Shown: positions 18,859 through 28,560, counted from the stretch's first letter. The stretch is 64,000 bases of DNA from Comamonas sp. (GCA_015478895.1 JADMKK010000051.1:1-64000), one strand, 5' to 3'. Made by a program: numbers and translations. The notes: generated by a model not told the origin, from the letters alone.

Positions 18859-19644
18859 ATGACACGCACCGTGCAACAACTCTTTGACCTGACGGGCAAA
18901 ACCGCCTTGGTAACGGGCGGCTCGCGTGGCCTGGGGCTGCAAATGGCCCAGGCATTGGGCGAAGCAGGGGCGCGCGTCGTGCTGACATCGCGCAAGGCCG
19001 CAGATCTGGAGCAGGCCGCGGCCCAATTGCAAGCGCAGGGCGTCGATGCCCAGTGGATTGCCGCAGACTGCGCCAATGAGCAAGACATTCAGCGGCTAGT
19101 GCAAGACAGCGTTGCCAAGCTGGGCCGCATTGACATTTTGATCAACAACGCCGGCGCTAGCTGGGGCGCTCCGGCAGAGGAGCACCCCGTTGCCGCATGG
19201 GACAAGGTGATGAACCTGAACATTCGCGGCTACTTTTTGCTCAGCCAGGCCGTGGCCAAGGCAGGCATGCTGCAAAGCGGCGGGCGCATCATCAACCTGG
19301 CTTCTATTGCGGGGCTGGGCGGCAATCCCATCGAGATGAAAACCATTGCCTACAACACGTCCAAAGGTGCTGTCCTGAACTTCACCCGGGCACTGGCAGC
19401 GGAGTGGGGCGTGCATGGCATCAATGTCAACGCGATCTGCCCTGGCTTTTTCCGTACCAAGATGGCAGAGGTGCTGATCGATAGCATCGGTGAGGCGACG
19501 ATGACCGGCAGTGCGCCGCTGCGCCGCTTGGGCGACGATGAAGATTTGAAAGGCCTGACGGTGTTGCTGGCCAGCGCTGCAGGCAAGCACATCACCGGCC
19601 AGTGGCTGGCTGTGGATGGTGGAGTCAGTGCCGTACTGGGCTAA
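18859..19644 (+). CDS. short-chain dehydrogenase/reductase (gluconate 5-dehydrogenase/FabG-like)
   Basis: A classical SDR of 261 residues. It has the cofactor motif TGGSRGLG near residue 20, NNAG, a catalytic Ser in NLASIAG, and the YNTSK Tyr-x3-Lys pair, then ICPGFFRTKM and a C-terminal LAVDGG. An Arg after the second glycine region suggests NADP(H), as an inference. It opens a run of four co-oriented genes (SDR, thioesterase, CurA-like reductase, SDR), which hints at oxidation or reduction of CoA-linked or lipid substrates. SDR substrates cannot be read from sequence. Confidence 0.88.
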   Translation: MTRTVQQLFDLTGKTALVTGGSRGLGLQMAQALGEAGARVVLTSRKAADLEQAAAQLQAQGVDAQWIAADCANEQDIQRLVQDSVAKLGRIDILINNAGASWGAPAEEHPVAAWDKVMNLNIRGYFLLSQAVAKAGMLQSGGRIINLASIAGLGGNPIEMKTIAYNTSKGAVLNFTRALAAEWGVHGINVNAICPGFFRTKMAEVLIDSIGEATMTGSAPLRRLGDDEDLKGLTVLLASAAGKHITGQWLAVDGGVSAVLG

Positions 19645-19771
19645 GCCATCCGTCCGCCTGCGCGGTTTTGATTGTCGCCCTTACTCCAATGTGACAGCTT
19701 TTCGTCGGGGTTCTGGGGGCTGCGCCGCTATGCTTGCACGCATTGCCCATGAACACATACGGAGACATTGC

Positions 19772-20200
19772 ATGCTGAGTTTTGGTGCCAACCCTATTCC
19801 TTTCGTGAACCATTTGGGTTTCACATTGCACAAGATGGAAAACGGTAAATCTGAATTGCATTACGCCGCGCTGCCCGAGCATTTGAATACCTTTGGTGTC
19901 ACCCATGGCGGCGCCAGCATGACGCTGCTGGATGTCACGATGGCCGTGGCAGCCCGCAGTCTGGAAAGCGATGACTTGGGCTGCGTCACCATTGAGATGA
20001 AAACCAGTTTCATGCAAGCTGCCCGTGGCCCTTTGGTGGCCAGGGGCTTGGTCTTGCACCGCACCAAAAGTATGGCTTATTGCGAAGGCAAGGTATATGA
20101 CAGTGAAGGGCGCTTGTGCACCCACGCCACTGGCACCTTCAAATACATGCCTCGCACCGTAAAACCCGGCACCCACCAGGCCGTGATCGCGACCGACTAA
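19772..20200 (+). CDS. PaaI-type hotdog thioesterase
   Basis: A 142-residue 4HBT-fold protein. The block NTFGVTHGGASMTLLDVTMAVAA is the hotdog helix of PaaI-like acyl-CoA thioesterases, with the HGG turn and an acidic residue at the usual catalytic spot. ATG 19772 follows GGAGAC at about 19761-19766. It is expected to hydrolyse acyl-CoA or aryl-CoA thioesters in the cytosol. It sits between an SDR and a CurA-like reductase, supporting a role in recycling CoA from a small metabolic pathway. Confidence 0.85.
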   Translation: MLSFGANPIPFVNHLGFTLHKMENGKSELHYAALPEHLNTFGVTHGGASMTLLDVTMAVAARSLESDDLGCVTIEMKTSFMQAARGPLVARGLVLHRTKSMAYCEGKVYDSEGRLCTHATGTFKYMPRTVKPGTHQAVIATD

Positions 20201-20249
20201 GCTGCCAACCAGCCGTGGCTGGAACAGCTTTGAACGTCAAATTGCCCTC

Positions 20250-20282
20250 TAGCCCTTATGTATAAAGGGCTGGTAGCTATTA
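20250..20282. repeat. AGCTA-type hairpin repeat
   Basis: AGCCCTT (20251-20257) pairs with AAGGGCT (20265-20271), followed by GGTAGCTATTAA. It shares the core CCCTTATG(T/G)(A)TAAAGGG with the copy at 44252-44286. It sits in the 97-base gap between the thioesterase and the CurA-like gene, just ahead of the latter's ribosome-binding site. Confidence 0.7.
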
Positions 20283-20297
20283 AAAGGAGACAAAGCA

Positions 20298-21314
20298 ATG
20301 CCACGTAATCAACAAGTTCTGCTGGATAACCGGCCGCAAGGCGAAGCCGCCGTCAGCAATTTCAAGCTGGTGGAAGTCGACACCCCTGCGCTGGAAGATG
20401 GCCAGGTGCTGGTGCGTAACCATTACCTGAGCCTGGACCCCTATATGCGCGGGCGCATGAATGACGGCAAAAGCTACGCCCAGCCCCAGGCTTTGGGCGA
20501 GCCCATGGTCGGAGGCACCGTCGGTGAGGTGGTGGAAAGCCGGCATCCGAAATTCCAGGCTGGCGATCAAGTCGTTGGCATGGGCGGCTGGCAAACCTTC
20601 AGCGTGGTTGATGCGGGCGTGCCCGGCATGCTGCGCAAGGTGGACACCACGCACGTGCCACTGTCGTACTACTTGGGCGCTGTAGGCATGCCGGGTGTGA
20701 CCGCTTGGTACGGTTTGGTCAAAATCATCAACCCCAGAGCGGGCGAGACGGTGGTGGTCAGCGCTGCCACCGGTGCCGTCGGCAGTGCTTTTGCCGCGCT
20801 GGCCAAAGCACGGGGTTGCCGCGTGGTGGGCATTGCGGGTGGCCCTGAGAAATGCGCCTATGCCACGGCAGAACTGGGTTTTGACGCCTGCATTGACTAC
20901 CGCGTGCACAACGATCTCAAAGCCATGAACAAGGCTTTGAAAGAAGCTTGTCCCAATGGCATTGATGGCTATTTTGAAAACGTCGGTGGCTACATTCTGG
21001 ATGCCGTGCTGCTGCGCGCCAACGCCTTCGCCCGCGTGGCGCTGTGCGGAATGATTGCTGGCTATGACGGTGCACCGCTACCGCTGCAAAACCCGGCACT
21101 TATCTTGATCAATCGCATGAAGTTTGAGGGCTTCATCGTGAGTGAGCACATGGAAGTGTGGCCCGAGGCATTGACCGAACTGGGCACCTTGGTGGCCCAA
21201 GGCAAACTGCGCCCCCGCGAAAGTGTGGCGCAAGGTATTGAAAACGCTCCGCAAGCATTTTTGGGCCTGCTCAAAGGCAAGAACTTTGGCAAGCAGCTGG
21301 TTAAGCTTATTTAA
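20298..21314 (+). CDS. NADP-dependent zinc-independent MDR oxidoreductase (CurA / 2-alkenal reductase type)
   Basis: A 338-residue medium-chain reductase that lacks the zinc ligands of alcohol dehydrogenases. The motifs are DPYMRGRM near residue 50, GGTVGEVV, VSAATGAVGS (cofactor loop), GGPEKCAY (NADP 2'-phosphate loop) and GIDGYFENVGG. These identify the leukotriene B4 12-hydroxydehydrogenase / curcumin reductase CurA family, which reduces activated C=C bonds. A good AAAGGAG site precedes ATG 20298. A terminator lies 15 bases after the stop. Confidence 0.9.
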   Translation: MPRNQQVLLDNRPQGEAAVSNFKLVEVDTPALEDGQVLVRNHYLSLDPYMRGRMNDGKSYAQPQALGEPMVGGTVGEVVESRHPKFQAGDQVVGMGGWQTFSVVDAGVPGMLRKVDTTHVPLSYYLGAVGMPGVTAWYGLVKIINPRAGETVVVSAATGAVGSAFAALAKARGCRVVGIAGGPEKCAYATAELGFDACIDYRVHNDLKAMNKALKEACPNGIDGYFENVGGYILDAVLLRANAFARVALCGMIAGYDGAPLPLQNPALILINRMKFEGFIVSEHMEVWPEALTELGTLVAQGKLRPRESVAQGIENAPQAFLGLLKGKNFGKQLVKLI

Positions 21315-21328
21315 GTCAGCATCCACCA

Positions 21329-21354
21329 GGGCAGCTTGCGGGCTGCCCTTTTTT
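21329..21354 (+). terminator. terminator after the CurA-like gene
   Basis: GGGCAGC (21329-21335) pairs with GCTGCCC (21342-21348), followed by a T-run. It implies that the next SDR gene has its own promoter or depends on read-through. Confidence 0.88.
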
Positions 21355-21391
21355 GTAGGCTGATTTTCCAGAAGAAAACTAGGAGGCAGAC

Positions 21392-22312
21392 ATGTTGAAT
21401 GGACTGAGTGGCAAAACTGCCGTGCTGACGGGGGCAGGGTCAGGTTTCGGGTTGGAATGCATGCGGATTGCTGCCAAGGCGGGCATGCAGCTGGTGCTGG
21501 TGGATGTGCAGGCGGATGCTCTGGGGCTTGCAGCACAGCAAGCGCGCAGTCTGGGTGCCAAGCAAGTCATGGCCTGTACCGTGGATGTGGGTAATGCCGA
21601 GGCGATGGAAGCTTTAGCGCAAGAAGTCAAAGCCACCTTTGGTGCGCCGCACTTTGTGTTCAACAACGCAGGCGTTGGCGGCAGTGGCGGATTGGTGTGG
21701 GAGCAATCCGCACGCGACTGGGAGTGGGTGCTCAATGTCAACCTGTGGGGCGTCATCCACGGCGTGCGCCTGTTTACGCCCATGATGCTGGAAGCCGCTG
21801 CGCAAGACCCCGACTGGCAAGGCCACATTGTCAATACCGCCAGCATGGCGGGTTTGCTGGCGCCGCCCAATATGGGGGTCTATAACGTGAGCAAGCATGC
21901 CGTGGTGAGCCTGACGGAAACGCTCTATCAAGACCTGATGCTGGTGACCGATCAAGTGCATTGCAGCGTGTTGTGCCCTTACTTTGTCCCTACCGGTATC
22001 GCTACCAGCGAGCGCAACCGCCCGGATGCGCTGGACGACGCCCAGATGACTGCCAGCCAGAAAATTGCGCGCGCCATGACGCAAAAAGCCGTCAAGTCCG
22101 GCAAAGTCACCGCCGAAGACATTGCCAGCAAAGTCTTTGCGGCCATGGCGGACAACCAGTTCTACATATTCAGCCATCCGCAAGCGCTGGGCAACGTGCA
22201 AACGCGCATGGAAGACATCATGGAACTGCGCAATCCTACGGATGCATTTGCTAGCCGCCCAGAAGTCGGTGCGCAACTGCGCAGCGAATTGCGTGGAACT
22301 TCAGCCCTCTAA
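21392..22312 (+). CDS. short-chain dehydrogenase/reductase
   Basis: A 306-residue SDR, about 45 residues longer than the classical form because of a C-terminal extension. Visible motifs are TGAGSGFG, an Asp at the end of beta 2 (LVLVDVQ, suggesting NAD(H)), NNAGVGG, NTASMAG and the catalytic YNVSK. The extension (KVTAEDIASKVFAAMADNQFYIFSHP) is shared by SDRs often annotated near lipid or steroid pathways. AGGAGG precedes the start. A terminator with eight paired bases follows. Confidence 0.88.
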   Translation: MLNGLSGKTAVLTGAGSGFGLECMRIAAKAGMQLVLVDVQADALGLAAQQARSLGAKQVMACTVDVGNAEAMEALAQEVKATFGAPHFVFNNAGVGGSGGLVWEQSARDWEWVLNVNLWGVIHGVRLFTPMMLEAAAQDPDWQGHIVNTASMAGLLAPPNMGVYNVSKHAVVSLTETLYQDLMLVTDQVHCSVLCPYFVPTGIATSERNRPDALDDAQMTASQKIARAMTQKAVKSGKVTAEDIASKVFAAMADNQFYIFSHPQALGNVQTRMEDIMELRNPTDAFASRPEVGAQLRSELRGTSAL

Positions 22313-22335
22313 CCAACTCACTGAAAAGTAGCATG

Positions 22336-22359
22336 GCCCCCGCACTGCGGGGGCTTTCT
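22336..22359 (+). terminator. terminator after the second SDR
   Basis: GCCCCCGC (22336-22343) pairs with GCGGGGGC (22347-22354) with a 3-base loop, then TTTCTT. The rest of the gap to 22611 shows no gene. Confidence 0.82.
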
Positions 22360-22611
22360 TCCTTGCGCAGGTACAGGAATTGCTACAGTTTTTGCTTTCT
22401 TGCCGAGGCAAGATTTTTCTCCCGCCGTGTTACAAGCAGATGCATAGTGCTCGATGCCCTCCATGTCGCCCTGAGAGTGCTTAAGCAAAAGGGTCTGGCA
22501 CTTCTTTGGGCTGTCTCGCGCTTCATTCCCTGATTTCTTGGCCCTAGCTTTACATCAACGCAACATTCCGGGCTGAGAATGGCACCGTTTCACGAATTAT
22601 TGATTGTCCCC

Positions 22612-23892
22612 ATGACGTTTTCTCTCGCTCACCTTCGTGCTGCCAACCATTTGCCAGACAGATTTTCTCCCACACGAAAGCAGCGTCAACGAAGTGGTGG
22701 CTTGGTCACTGTGCTGATGGTGGCCGCCCTTCTGACAGCCTGTAGCCCCAAGGCCGATGCGCCGGCAGCGCAAGCCGAACCCGCCAAAGTCGGCGTGGTA
22801 GTGCTGCAAAAACAAAGCCAGACCCTGGATACGAATCTGCCCGGCCGCACCAGTGCCTATTTGAGTGCCGAAGTGCGGCCCCAAGTCAGTGGCATCGTGC
22901 AAAAACGCTTGTTTACCGAAGGTGCCTTGGTCAAGCAGGGGCAGCCTTTGTACCAACTGGATGCTGCCAGCCTGCGCGCTGCAGAAGCCAGCGCCGTGGC
23001 AGTGCTGGCCAAGGCAGAAGCCAGCCAGCAGACCCAGGAAGCGAATGCGCGCCGCAATGCGCAGCTGGTCAAGATCACCGCCATCAGCCAGCAGGCCTTT
23101 GAAGAAAGCCAAGCGGCTGCCAAGCAAGCGCGTGCGGATGTCGCAGTGGCCAAAGCGAATGTGGATGCCGCACGCATCAACTTGAAATACAGCCGTATTG
23201 AAGCGTCGATCTCAGGTCGCATCAGCCTGTCCAGCGTGACACCGGGTGCCCTGGTAACGGCCAACCAGACAACGCCCCTGACAGAAATTGTCCAGATGGA
23301 CCCTATGTACGTGGACTTCACCCAGTCCACCGCCGATCTCTTGCAACTGCGCAATGACTGGGCCGCAGGCCGCTATCAAAAAGTGGAGGGCGACCAAATC
23401 CCCGTGCGCATTCGACTGGAAGACGGCAGCAGCTACCCCTATGAAGGCAAACTGGCGTTTTCCGGTTTGATCGTTAACACCACCATGGGGACGGTCACAC
23501 TGCGCGCTGTGGTTCCTAACCCGGACGGCATCTTGATGCCCGGCTTGTTTGTGCAAGCGCAGCTGCCCACAGGCCTGGCCCCGGAAGCGCTGCTGGTGCC
23601 GCAGCGCTCGGTCACGCGTGACTTGACCGGTCGTCCTAGCGTGCTGGTGGTCAAAAGCGATGACACAGTGGAAAAGCGCACCGTAGAACTGGGCCGCGCC
23701 ATTGGTGTGAACTGGTTGCTCAACAGCGGCCTGCAAGCCGGTGAGCGCGTGGTGGTGGACGGTTTTCAGCGCATCAAGCCTGGCGACAAGGTTCATGCCC
23801 AAGAGGTGGACTTGAACAAGAGCGCCACGCAAAAAGCGGTCGATCCCCAAGCCGCCGCTGCTGCACTGCGTGCTGTTGCTCCCACCAAGTAA
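22612..23892 (+). CDS. RND efflux periplasmic adaptor (membrane fusion) lipoprotein
   Basis: The AcrA/MexA-type adaptor that links the inner-membrane pump to the outer-membrane channel. A lipobox LLTAC follows a hydrophobic stretch; the biotinyl-lipoyl halves (AYLSAEVRPQVSGIV and LKYSRIEASISGRI), a coiled-coil hairpin rich in Ala/Lys/Gln and a beta-barrel domain are all present. From ATG 22612 there are 426 residues. ATG 22579 is also in frame and leaves the signal peptide unusually long either way, so the start is uncertain. It is the first gene of a three-gene pump operon. Confidence 0.92.
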   Translation: MTFSLAHLRAANHLPDRFSPTRKQRQRSGGLVTVLMVAALLTACSPKADAPAAQAEPAKVGVVVLQKQSQTLDTNLPGRTSAYLSAEVRPQVSGIVQKRLFTEGALVKQGQPLYQLDAASLRAAEASAVAVLAKAEASQQTQEANARRNAQLVKITAISQQAFEESQAAAKQARADVAVAKANVDAARINLKYSRIEASISGRISLSSVTPGALVTANQTTPLTEIVQMDPMYVDFTQSTADLLQLRNDWAAGRYQKVEGDQIPVRIRLEDGSSYPYEGKLAFSGLIVNTTMGTVTLRAVVPNPDGILMPGLFVQAQLPTGLAPEALLVPQRSVTRDLTGRPSVLVVKSDDTVEKRTVELGRAIGVNWLLNSGLQAGERVVVDGFQRIKPGDKVHAQEVDLNKSATQKAVDPQAAAAALRAVAPTK

Positions 23893-23911
23893 GAATTGAA
23901 GGTCGCAGTTC

Positions 23912-26900
23912 ATGGCGCAGTTTTTTATCAATCGACCCATTTTTGCGTGGGTCATTGCCATCGTCATCATGTTGGCGGGGTCACTGTCTATCTTTACGCT
24001 GCCGCTGGAGCAATACCCTGATATTGCTCCGCCGCGCGTCACCATTGGTGCGCAGTACACAGGGGCCTCGGCCGAAACCGTAGAGAACTCGGTCACCCAG
24101 ATCATTGAGCAGCAGCTTAAGGGTATCGACAACATGCTCTATATGAGCTCGACGTCTGATGCGTCGGGCCGCGCGCGCACGACGCTGACGTTTGCACCCG
24201 GTACCGACATTGACGTGGCCCAAGTGCAGGTGCAAAACAAGCTGCAGTCCGCCATGAACCGCCTGCCTGAAGCGGTCAAAAGCCGGGGCGTGTTTGTGAA
24301 CAAGGGCGGCCAAGACTTTCTGGTTACCTACAGCTTTTATTCCACCGACCCGTCCATGACGCAGGTGGACATTGGTGACTACCTGAACTCCAACATCGTG
24401 GACGTCATCGGGCGTCTGGATGGCGTGGGGGACATCAACGTTTTCGGTACCAACTACGCCATGCGGATGTGGATGGACCCTGCGCTGATGCAAAAGTATG
24501 CATTGATGCCTTCGGATTTAATCAGCGCGTTGAATGCCCAAAACGCCCAAGTGTCTGCCGGTCAGTTGGGAGCGCTGCCCGCCGTGCCAGGCCAGCAACT
24601 CAACGCCAGCATTACAGCGCGTACCAAGCTGCAAACCGTTGAGCAGTTTGAAGACATTGTGCTCAAGGCGTCGCCCGATGGCTCCGTGGTCACCATGAAG
24701 GACGTGGCGCGTGTCGAACTGGCGGCAGATGGTCTTTCGGTCACCTCCAAGATCAATGGCATGGTGGGCGCGGGCCTGGGCATTGTGCTGGCTGATGGTG
24801 CCAATGCCATGGATGTCTCGGATGCCGTCAACGCCAAACTGGCAGAACTCAAGCCATTTTTCCCGAACGAGATTGACTACTTTGTCAGCTCGGACTCGAC
24901 ACCGTTTGTGCGTGCTTCGATCAGCGAAGTCGTGAAAGCGCTGGGTGAAGCAATGGTGCTGGTGGTGATCGTGATGTTCATCTTCCTGCAGAACTTTCGT
25001 GCCACGCTCATTCCCGCCATTGCTGTGCCCGTGGTGCTGCTGGGCACGCTGGGGGTGCTGTCGATCGCGGGTTACTCCATCAACACGTTGACCATGTTTG
25101 CCATGGTGCTGGCCATCGGACTGCTGGTGGACGATGCCATTGTGGTGGTCGAAAACGTCGAGCGTGTGATGCATGAGACCGGGCTGTCTGCCAAAGAGGC
25201 CACGCGCAAGTCCATGGACGAAATCACCTCAGCGCTGATTGGCATTGGTGTGACGCTGTCGGCGGTGTTTGTGCCCATGGCGTTCTTTGGTGGCTCGACA
25301 GGCGTGATCTACCGCCAGTTCTCCATCACCATTGTGGCGGCCATGGCGTTTTCGGTGTTTGTTGCGCTGACGCTGACCCCCGCGCTGTGCGCCACCATTT
25401 TGAAAACTCCGGCCAAAGATGGCCACGACCGGCAACAACGTCGTGGGCTGCTGGGTTTGAACGATAAGTTCTTTCGCTGGTTTAACCGCAGCTTTGATGC
25501 AACCGCCAACCGCTATCAAAGCACGGTGGCCTGGAGCCTGCAGCGTGCCAAACGCATGATGCTGATCTTCTTGGTGGTGCTGGCAGCAGTGTGGCTGTTG
25601 ATGAGCCGTTTGCCCACCTCGTTTTTGCCCGATGAAGACCAGGGCTTTGTCAGCGTGAGCGTGAACCTGCCTGCTGGCGCTGCCGATGCGCGCTTGCAAG
25701 AGGTGCTCGATCAGGTGCGTGTGTACTTTGAGCAGCAACCTGATGTCATCAGCTTTAACCAAATTTCGGGTCTAAGTGGTGACCAAAGCTCGGCGCGTGG
25801 GTTTGTGCGCTTGAAGACTTGGACCGATCGCCCCTTGGAGTCGCAGTCTGCTGCAGCCATTGCCCACCGTGCGACGCAAGAGCTGGCGTCCATCCGCGAT
25901 GCGCGCATTTTTGTGATGCAGCCACCTGCGGTGCGGGGCCTGGGCTCCAGCGCGGGTTTTAACTTTGTCCTCAAAGACTTGAATGGTCTGGGCCACAGCA
26001 CCTTGCTGGCCGCGAAAGACCAGTTCATTGCGGAGTCCCGCAAGCACCCCGAGTTAACCGGCGTGCGCACCACGAATCTGGATGATGCCACCGAGCTGCG
26101 CCTGGATATTGATGACCGCAAGGCCGCCGCTTTGAATCTGTCGTACAGCGACATCAACAGCGTGCTGTCCAGCGCCATGGGCGGCACTTACGTCAATGAC
26201 TTCTTGAACAATGGCCGCGTCAAACGCGTCTACATCCAGGGCGATGCGCCGCACCGCATGCTGCCGCAAGATATTGCCAAATGGAGCGTGCGCAACAAGA
26301 ACGGCGAGATGGTGCCCTTTAGCGCTTTCTCCACCACGTACTGGGACTACGGCTCGCCTCAACTGATGCGCTACAACGGCGCACCAGCGTATGAAATCGT
26401 GGGCAATTCGGCACCCGGTGTCAGCTCGGGCCTGACCATGCAGGTCGTGGAAGAAATCCTGAAAACCATGCCCAACGGTATCGGCTACGAGTGGACGGGT
26501 GCGTCACTGCAAGAGCGCCAGTCGGGCGCACAAGCGCCGTTGCTGTATGCCATCTCCATTTTGTTCGTCTTCTTGTGCTTGGCAGCCCTCTATGAAAGCT
26601 GGACGGTGCCGCTGTCCGTCATGCTGGCCGTGCCTTTGGGTGTGGTCGGGGCTTTGCTGGCCACTTACACCCGGGGCTTGTCCAATGACGTGTACTTTCA
26701 GGTGGGCTTGCTCACCACGGTAGGCCTGGCCTCCAAGAATGCGATTTTGATCGTGGAGTTTGCGGTGCAATTGCAAGAGCAAGGTAAGAGCATCTTTGAC
26801 GCGACGGTCGAAGCGGTGCGCATGCGCCTGCGCCCCATCTTGATGACTTCGCTGGCCTTTGGTTTCGGCGTATTGCCCCTGGCCTTGGGTACGGGCGCGG

Positions 26901-27070
26901 GTGCAGGTGGCCGCAACGCCATTGGTACCGCCGTACTGGGCGGCATGGTGGCATCAACCATGCTGGGCCTGTTCCTCGTGCCGGTGTTTTTCTTGCTGGT
27001 GCGCAGCTGGTTCAGGAGCCGCTCACGCACGCAAGACACCCCCGCCATCGCACAGGAAACCAACGCATGA
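23912..27070 (+). CDS. RND multidrug efflux transporter, HAE-1 family (AcrB/MexB type)
   Basis: A 1052-residue inner-membrane proton antiporter, normal for AcrB/MexB. The proton-relay residues are present: Asp 407 and Asp 408 in GLLVDDAIVVVEN, and Lys 942 in GLASKNAILIVEF. FFINRPIFAWVIAI is the standard first membrane helix. Two large periplasmic loops form the porter and docking domains. Drugs are captured from the periplasm and pushed through the adaptor and outer-membrane channel. Its stop overlaps the next start (ATGA), so the outer-membrane gene is translationally coupled. No TetR- or MarR-type regulator lies beside the operon. Confidence 0.96.
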   Translation: MAQFFINRPIFAWVIAIVIMLAGSLSIFTLPLEQYPDIAPPRVTIGAQYTGASAETVENSVTQIIEQQLKGIDNMLYMSSTSDASGRARTTLTFAPGTDIDVAQVQVQNKLQSAMNRLPEAVKSRGVFVNKGGQDFLVTYSFYSTDPSMTQVDIGDYLNSNIVDVIGRLDGVGDINVFGTNYAMRMWMDPALMQKYALMPSDLISALNAQNAQVSAGQLGALPAVPGQQLNASITARTKLQTVEQFEDIVLKASPDGSVVTMKDVARVELAADGLSVTSKINGMVGAGLGIVLADGANAMDVSDAVNAKLAELKPFFPNEIDYFVSSDSTPFVRASISEVVKALGEAMVLVVIVMFIFLQNFRATLIPAIAVPVVLLGTLGVLSIAGYSINTLTMFAMVLAIGLLVDDAIVVVENVERVMHETGLSAKEATRKSMDEITSALIGIGVTLSAVFVPMAFFGGSTGVIYRQFSITIVAAMAFSVFVALTLTPALCATILKTPAKDGHDRQQRRGLLGLNDKFFRWFNRSFDATANRYQSTVAWSLQRAKRMMLIFLVVLAAVWLLMSRLPTSFLPDEDQGFVSVSVNLPAGAADARLQEVLDQVRVYFEQQPDVISFNQISGLSGDQSSARGFVRLKTWTDRPLESQSAAAIAHRATQELASIRDARIFVMQPPAVRGLGSSAGFNFVLKDLNGLGHSTLLAAKDQFIAESRKHPELTGVRTTNLDDATELRLDIDDRKAAALNLSYSDINSVLSSAMGGTYVNDFLNNGRVKRVYIQGDAPHRMLPQDIAKWSVRNKNGEMVPFSAFSTTYWDYGSPQLMRYNGAPAYEIVGNSAPGVSSGLTMQVVEEILKTMPNGIGYEWTGASLQERQSGAQAPLLYAISILFVFLCLAALYESWTVPLSVMLAVPLGVVGALLATYTRGLSNDVYFQVGLLTTVGLASKNAILIVEFAVQLQEQGKSIFDATVEAVRMRLRPILMTSLAFGFGVLPLALGTGAGAGGRNAIGTAVLGGMVASTMLGLFLVPVFFLLVRSWFRSRSRTQDTPAIAQETNA

Positions 27071-28521
27071 AAATCACTTTGACCTTGCGGCCCGTGGTGG
27101 CTGCTGCGCTGGCAGCCGTGGCGCTGTCGGCCTGTAATTTAGCCCCCAAGTTTGAGCAACCGGTGGCCGGCGTGCCCGATACTGTGTCTGCCCAGGCAGG
27201 CACTCCAGTGTGGGCCAGTGAAACTGCGCTGGCCTATGCGCAAAGCCAAACGTGGATTGCCAGCGCGCAACTGCGCGAAGTGGTGGCGCTGGCACTGACC
27301 CACAACCGCGATCTGCGCATAGCGGTAGACAACATCGAAAAAGCACGCGCCCAATACGGCATTACCCGCGCTGATTTGCTGCCCGGCATTGCCGCGCAAG
27401 CGCAGGGCACGCGCAGCCGCAGCAGTGAGGATTTGCGCAGCGCCGGGCAGGGCAGCATCAGCGAGCAATTCACGGCGCAGCTGGGCTTTACCAGTTACGA
27501 AATCGACTTTTGGGGCCGCGTGCGCAACCTCAGCGATGCGGGCTTGCAGGCCTTTTTGCAGTCTGAGGACAACCAGCGCAATGTGCAAATTGCCCTGGTG
27601 GCCGATGTCAGCAATGCCTGGCTGAGTCTGGCCGCTGATCTGGCGCGTTTGCAGCTGGCGCAAGAGACCTTGGCCAGCCGTGAGAAAGCCTATGCGCTGA
27701 CAAAGCGCATGTTTGAGATCGGCTCCACCTCCGGGCTGGTGCTGGCACAGAACCTGTCCACCGTAGAAACGGCACGCGCTGATGTGGCCGCCTTCACCTC
27801 ACAGGCGGCGCGCTCGCGCAATGCGCTGCAGCTGCTGGTCGGCGGTGTCGTGGCAGCAGACTTGCTGCCGACAGCGCAGACATTGATGGTTGCCAATAGC
27901 CAAAATTTGGCCCTGCTGCCGGTGCCGCAGAATGTTCCGTCCACCGTGTTGCTACAACGCCCGGACATACAGGCTGCTGAACACAACTTGCGCGCCATGC
28001 ATGCCAATATTGGCGCGGCGCGTGCAGCCCTGTTCCCCACCATTTCGCTGACCGGCAGTGTCGGTACTGGCAGCCGTGAGCTGGACGCTCTGTTTGGCAG
28101 TGGCAACGGCACATGGAGCTTCATGCCGCAAGTCCGCTTGCCCATTTTTGATGGTGGGCGCTTGCGCGCTGGCGTGCAAGTGGCGCAAGCCAATCAGCGC
28201 ATTGCGGTGTCTCAGTACGAAAAGACGGTGCAGACGGCATTCAAGGAAGTGGCCGATAGCCTGGCCGACCGAGAGCAATGGGGCCAGCGCCTGGGCGCAC
28301 AAACTGGCATGGTGCAAGCGACGCAAAAGGCGTTCGACTTGTCAGAAGCGCGTTTTCAAGCCGGGGTAGACAACTACCTGACCGTGCTCGATGCCCAGCG
28401 CAGTCTTTACGCGGCACAGCAGACACTGATTAGCCTGCGCCTGGCAGAGCAAGTCAATCGCGTCACGTTGTGGAAAGCTCTGGGTGGCCAAGAAGCTGCA
28501 ACGTTGCCCAGCGTGGGCTGA
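27067..28521 (+). CDS. outer membrane efflux lipoprotein, NodT/OprM family
   Basis: The TolC-like channel of the pump, 484 residues. The signal peptide ends in the lipobox ALSAC (Cys 19), then NLAPKFEQP as in OprM. Two repeats of the outer membrane efflux domain are visible, with the conserved YEIDFWGRVRNL and RPDIQAAEHNLRAMHANIGAARAALFPTISLTGSVG blocks. It completes a self-contained tripartite system. A 14-bp stem terminator follows 39 bases after the stop. Confidence 0.94.
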   Translation: MKITLTLRPVVAAALAAVALSACNLAPKFEQPVAGVPDTVSAQAGTPVWASETALAYAQSQTWIASAQLREVVALALTHNRDLRIAVDNIEKARAQYGITRADLLPGIAAQAQGTRSRSSEDLRSAGQGSISEQFTAQLGFTSYEIDFWGRVRNLSDAGLQAFLQSEDNQRNVQIALVADVSNAWLSLAADLARLQLAQETLASREKAYALTKRMFEIGSTSGLVLAQNLSTVETARADVAAFTSQAARSRNALQLLVGGVVAADLLPTAQTLMVANSQNLALLPVPQNVPSTVLLQRPDIQAAEHNLRAMHANIGAARAALFPTISLTGSVGTGSRELDALFGSGNGTWSFMPQVRLPIFDGGRLRAGVQVAQANQRIAVSQYEKTVQTAFKEVADSLADREQWGQRLGAQTGMVQATQKAFDLSEARFQAGVDNYLTVLDAQRSLYAAQQTLISLRLAEQVNRVTLWKALGGQEAATLPSVG

Positions 28522-28560
28522 AGTCCCGGCTGCAGCTTGTATTAGCCTGCCTCCAGTAAA

